Below, piece after piece: positions 61,367-64,000 of a DNA stretch of 64,000 nt. The translations under genes and the position numbers were made by a program. Origin of the DNA: Bin87 sp965197635 (GTDB taxonomy: Bacteria; Chloroflexota; Dehalococcoidia; Lucifugimonadales; UBA3495); NCBI GenBank assembly GCA_965197635.1, contig CBDANN010000005.1:62001-126000 (forward strand). Reading direction: 5' to 3'. Each line of letters begins with the position of its first letter. The stretch's first letter is position 1. The notes beneath the pieces are model-generated. The model saw nothing but the letters and a program-made list of their open reading frames with translations. It did no database searches and had not been told where the DNA came from.

Positions 61367-61708
61367 CCCGTACCTCCAAGTCTCTGCAACGTCGCTGAAA
61401 CCACGGACGACTTTCTTTAATCCGCTTGGCTGCAAGTTTGTCGAAGTGGGTCGTTATGATCTCTTGGTCATCTCGCGAAACCACAACCCGCAACATCTCT
61501 TTTCGACCTGGGACAAATCCCCAATAGGTTATCGCTTCGCGGCGACCTCGCTCGTCTTTGCAAATACCCCGTAAACCCAATTTTCCAGAACGTGTTGAAT
61601 TCTGTCGGCGGTAACGCCAGGGTCAGGATCATCGCGCAAATGTCTGGTCAGCCATCTGGTGACGCCGCCCGCCGTGATGGTCTCCGGCAGTCTGCGCTGG
61701 AAGTCCAA
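61356..61708 (-). pseudogene. DUF4258-like toxin-type gene, frameshifted
   Basis: A TTG at 61708 could start DFQRRLPETITAGGVTRWLT and VTADRIQHVLENWVY; near 61570 the frame shifts into RGICKDERGRREAITYWGFV and RVVVSRDDQEIITTHFDKLA. The joined protein has the layout of the DUF4258-like gene at 2284. Loss of the toxin-like frame with an intact partner gene is what a decaying toxin-antitoxin pair would leave. Confidence 0.55.
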
Positions 61709-61748
61709 AGCGCAGCCGAGACCCGCCGGCGGACGGATTGGCGGCAGC

Positions 61749-62345
61749 CTAGTTGTCGCCGGCCAGGGTAGCGGTGACTTCCTCGTAGGCCTGCAGCGCG
61801 GTGCGGGAGCCGCGGACGCGGAATTGCACCGGCGTGTTCTCGATCTCCGGCTCCACGGCCAGGTGGATGAATACGGGACCTTCAGCGGCAAGAGCCTCGC
61901 CGATTCCGGTGGTGAAGTCTTCCAGGTTGTCAAAGGAGAAGACGGCGGCGTAGCCGGCGCCCCGAGCGACTTCTCCCCAGTTCGTTACGCCGTCGGAGCC
62001 GGGGATGGGTTGACCGCCGGTGACGGCATAGACGCCGTTGTTGAAGAGGAAGTGATAGAAGTTCTTGGGCGCTTTGGTGGAAGTGGTGACCAACGCGCCG
62101 AGGTTCATCAGGAGGCTACCGTCGCCGTCCAGCACCATGACCTTGCGTCCCGGCTGCGCCAGGGCGACGCCGAGGCCGACGTTGCTCGCCTTCCCCATTG
62201 CGCCGGAGATGGGAAGGTCCAGGTTCTGGTTGGTTGTAATGGAGGGAAGCCCGAATCGGACATTGCCGGCGTTCATGGTGGGGATGATGACGGCGTCTTC
62301 GCGGTTGGAATCAATGACTCGGACTGCATCAGTGTTGCTGATCAT
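61749..62345 (-). CDS. Sulfopyruvate decarboxylase-like beta subunit (TPP-binding)
   Basis: 198 residues. The thiamine diphosphate-binding half of a two-subunit decarboxylase: SGAMGKASNVGLGVALAQPG, VMVLDGDGSLLMNLGALVTT (GDG...N motif for Mg and TPP), NFYHFLFNNGVYAVTGGQP. This is the ComE/PpD-type C-terminal domain. Its partner alpha subunit ends 75 bases upstream on the same strand. In archaea ComDE makes sulfoacetaldehyde for coenzyme M; here the substrate may be sulfopyruvate, phosphonopyruvate or another 2-oxoacid. Confidence 0.88.
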   Translation of the reverse strand: MISNTDAVRVIDSNREDAVIIPTMNAGNVRFGLPSITTNQNLDLPISGAMGKASNVGLGVALAQPGRKVMVLDGDGSLLMNLGALVTTSTKAPKNFYHFLFNNGVYAVTGGQPIPGSDGVTNWGEVARGAGYAAVFSFDNLEDFTTGIGEALAAEGPVFIHLAVEPEIENTPVQFRVRGSRTALQAYEEVTATLAGDN

Positions 62346-62420
62346 GGGGTTCGCTCCTGCGATGGGGTTAGGTTAGCGGTACGGAATCGCCGCGCCGGTC
62401 TCGCGATGACAGCGGATTGG

Positions 62421-62933
62421 CTATGAGCCAAACTCGGTGCCGATCAGGACCGCTACCGGGCGGTTCAGACGCTGGGATTCCTCGAAGGCGACGCTGATGC
62501 GGTCGGCGTCGTCATCGGTTTCAACCAGGTAGTAGTTGATACCCCAGGCGTGGAGGATGTGCTCGATGAAACGTCCTGCGGAGTCGGGAGTGGGGCCGCG
62601 GCGCGTCCAGCCGCGATAGCCCACCAGCATCACCAGAGGCTGGTGGAGGTCGAGGCACAGGCCGCGAATGGAATCACCAGCCTCGAAGACGCCCGTGTTC
62701 TGGATCAGGACCACGGGGTTGGCGCCGCCGACCCATAGTCCGGCAGCGACTGCCATGGTTTCGCCTTCGCGGCACACCGGGATGAGGTCAAGGGTAGGTT
62801 CCTCCAGCATCATGTTATAGAGGAAATTGGTTTCGCTGTCGGGCAGCCAGACGACGTGGGAAACGTTGTTCTTTTTCAGCTCGGCGACCAGGGAACCCGG
62901 ATGCAAAACAGATTCGTAAACTTCGGTGGTCAT
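62421..62933 (-). CDS. Sulfopyruvate decarboxylase-like alpha subunit
   Basis: 170 residues from ATG 62933 (GGAGTC upstream). The pyrimidine-binding half: VSHVVWLPDSETNFLYNMML, VCREGETMAVAAGLWVGGAN with the cofactor-activating Glu, GDSIRGLCLDLHQPLVMLVG and YRGWTRRGPTPDSAGRFIEH. With the beta subunit it reconstitutes a full TPP decarboxylase. The set is common in SAR202-like genomes, where it may act in organosulfur or aromatic-acid breakdown (inference). Confidence 0.88.
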   Translation of the reverse strand: MTTEVYESVLHPGSLVAELKKNNVSHVVWLPDSETNFLYNMMLEEPTLDLIPVCREGETMAVAAGLWVGGANPVVLIQNTGVFEAGDSIRGLCLDLHQPLVMLVGYRGWTRRGPTPDSAGRFIEHILHAWGINYYLVETDDDADRISVAFEESQRLNRPVAVLIGTEFGS

Positions 62934-63320
62934 TATCGCGACTCCTTGTGCGATGCGCCGGAATTGGCGTGGCATTAGTGCGTAGTAATCCAGCGAGAAT
63001 TATATGGGGTGGCATTTGGAGCGTCAACGGGCGGTCAACGTTGACGGTAGCGTTCCGTATTAACCCCGAATCCACCGAAAGGCATTGTGGGAGTACTGGA
63101 ACGGAGCACGAGGGTGATGAAGACGCGATGGTTGGGGCGGAATGCGGGTAGCTGGGCCTGGTGGTTGGCAATCGGCCCGCCAAGGTCAGGCGTGCGGAGC
63201 CGCTGCTGGATGAGCCGGAGGCAGCAGGGAAAACTCGCTGATCCATCTGGCGCGAGCTGGGGAGACGTTTGACTGACTGACTGGCGGGTGGGATTGGCGG
63301 GCCGGTTGCCGGCGCTACCA
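62934..63320. other. Intergenic region before IS1380/IS701 chimera
   Basis: No supported gene in 387 bases. GAATTATATGGGG (about 62998-63010) may hold the promoter of the TPP cluster on the minus strand. Confidence 0.3.
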
Positions 63321-64000
63321 TCAGGAAGGGAGTGGCAGGGCACGCAATCGAGTGAGGGCGCGGCTGAACTGGGTTTCCCAGGGCCAGCGCTGGGGAAGAT
63401 GCAACGTGAGGCGGCGCGCCGAGCGGGTGAACCGTCCGGCCAGGGAGAAGAAGCGTCGCCGGAGGGTCTTGGTGGTTACCACCTGCTGCTCGCCCAGACC
63501 GATGCGGGCGGTCCAGCGGCACGGCGGGGAAAGTGGAGAACTGCCAGATTGGGGTGTTTCTGGCTTACGGCAGTCGGCAGGGCCGGACCTTTTTGGATCG
63601 GGAGTTGTATTTGCCCCAAGGGTGGGTGGGGACTGGGAGCGCCGGCGGGAAGCCGGAGTGCCTGTGGAGGTGGTCTTTCGCACCAAGGGCCAACTGGCCC
63701 AGGTGATGAAGCCGTGATAGGCGTAGCTGGCGAAGAGGGCCAGTTGGGAACCGGGAGTGGGCTTCACCCTACGGACGATAAGCCGCACCGGCGCGGCGTC
63801 GGGATCACCCTGGAAAAGGGTGTAGGTAGTCTCGGCCACGTCGGCGGCGCCGTCCATCCAGTAGGGGATGGGCGTCCAGTCCCTTTCGGGTATGGCCTCG
63901 ATCAGGTTCCGCAGGCGGGCATGCTGGCGGATGGTGATGGAGAAGCGGACATCCGTCTGGCGGCAGACCGCGCCGATGGCGTGGGTGTAGAAGCCGCGGT
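63321..64000 (-). pseudogene. IS1380-family transposase with internal IS701 segment, continues past window
   Basis: From the window edge the frame reads GFYTHAIGAVCRQTDVRFSI, IPERDWTPIPYWMDGAADVA and RLIVRRVKPTPGSQLALFAS up to YHGFITW, the IS1380 DDE region. About 65 codons that follow are antisense to an IS701 fragment, then IS1380 resumes as RWTARIGLGEQQVVTTKTLR, SARRLTLHLPQRWPWETQFS and ends LRALPLPS. The segment expected here in IS1380 proteins (EIENAIRDLKYG-type block with the catalytic Glu) is missing. The frame stays open throughout, but the enzyme should be dead. Confidence 0.75.
63520..63716 (+). pseudogene. IS701 transposase fragment inside IS1380
   Basis: On the plus strand VENCQIGVFLAYGSRQGRTF and LDRELYLPQGW, then in another frame WERRREAGVPVEVVFRTKGQ and LAQVMKP, match residues about 165-225 of the IS701 transposase at 32765-33983. 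It is too short to be an element; no terminal repeats. Confidence 0.75.

Overview
The window is a high-GC bacterial chromosome segment. Several traits suggest an uncultured Chloroflexota of the Dehalococcoidia/SAR202 type: an LLM-class flavin oxidoreductase, SDR, cyclase-family and SMP-30/NHL enzymes, a TRAP permease, split sulfopyruvate-decarboxylase-like TPP enzymes, a small DUF5679-like zinc-ribbon protein, and frequent GTG/TTG starts. This placement is inference from gene content; there is no rRNA or marker phylogeny here. The window alternates between compact ordinary metabolic blocks and regions crowded with mobile elements and broken genes.

Layout. 1-2.8 kb: a partial winged-helix-like gene, a small ribbon-helix-helix regulator with a palindromic operator candidate, an intact IS5-type element, and an overlapping two-gene toxin-antitoxin-like pair, all lying between two copies of a nested palindromic repeat. 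2.8-8.1 kb: LLM oxidoreductase, FKBP isomerase, two small membrane proteins, an SDR, and a translationally coupled membrane pair (secreted FixH-like protein plus polytopic protein with a cysteine-rich loop). 8.6-10.3 kb: an ISAs1 element with a 9-bp target duplication, tRNA-Lys(CTT), tRNA-Leu(TAG) and a 130-bp partial copy of both tRNAs. 10.4-22.9 kb: mostly ordinary genes: sugar isomerase-like protein, argH with a shortened N-terminus, rpe, rpmB, cyclase-family hydrolase, small zinc-ribbon protein, Mrr-like nuclease, disulfide oxidoreductase, TRAP DctM, SMP-30, NHL protein, tRNA-Ala(GGC).

23-29 kb is an insertion-sequence graveyard: a phage capsid remnant, an IS110 element with a bridge-RNA-like leader, a transposase-less derivative carrying a second diverged leader, an IS66 element that truncates a neighbouring gene, and an IS630 remnant. 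29.2-38.6 kb holds one very large secreted surface protein (ancestrally about 2,500 residues: signal peptide, Fn3, PT-rich linker, cadherin-like domains, many short propeller-like repeats, Fn3 domains, unknown C-terminal domain). It is broken by frameshifts, an in-frame stop, an IS701 element and a 136-bp MITE, the last two both in CTAG sites and both removable in frame. 38.7-40.4 kb is another broken gene. 41-43.7 kb has a coiled-coil protein and a large serine recombinase split into two genes around a third. 43.9-46.5 kb holds an IS256 disrupted by a 23-bp repeat and a TnpB remnant.

46.9-63 kb returns to ordinary genes: MFS transporter, a DUF6941-like protein, a Ham1-type pyrophosphatase, then a same-strand run from a MoxR ATPase to a CoxE-like VWA protein that encloses a FAD oxidoreductase, an MFS transporter and a small RelA/SpoT-like synthetase. 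These are followed by an ABC ATPase, a HAD hydrolase, a DtxR-type regulator and a reverse-strand TPP-enzyme cluster (alpha, beta and a divergent beta paralogue) that encloses a second toxin-antitoxin-like pair. The window ends in a chimeric IS1380/IS701 remnant.
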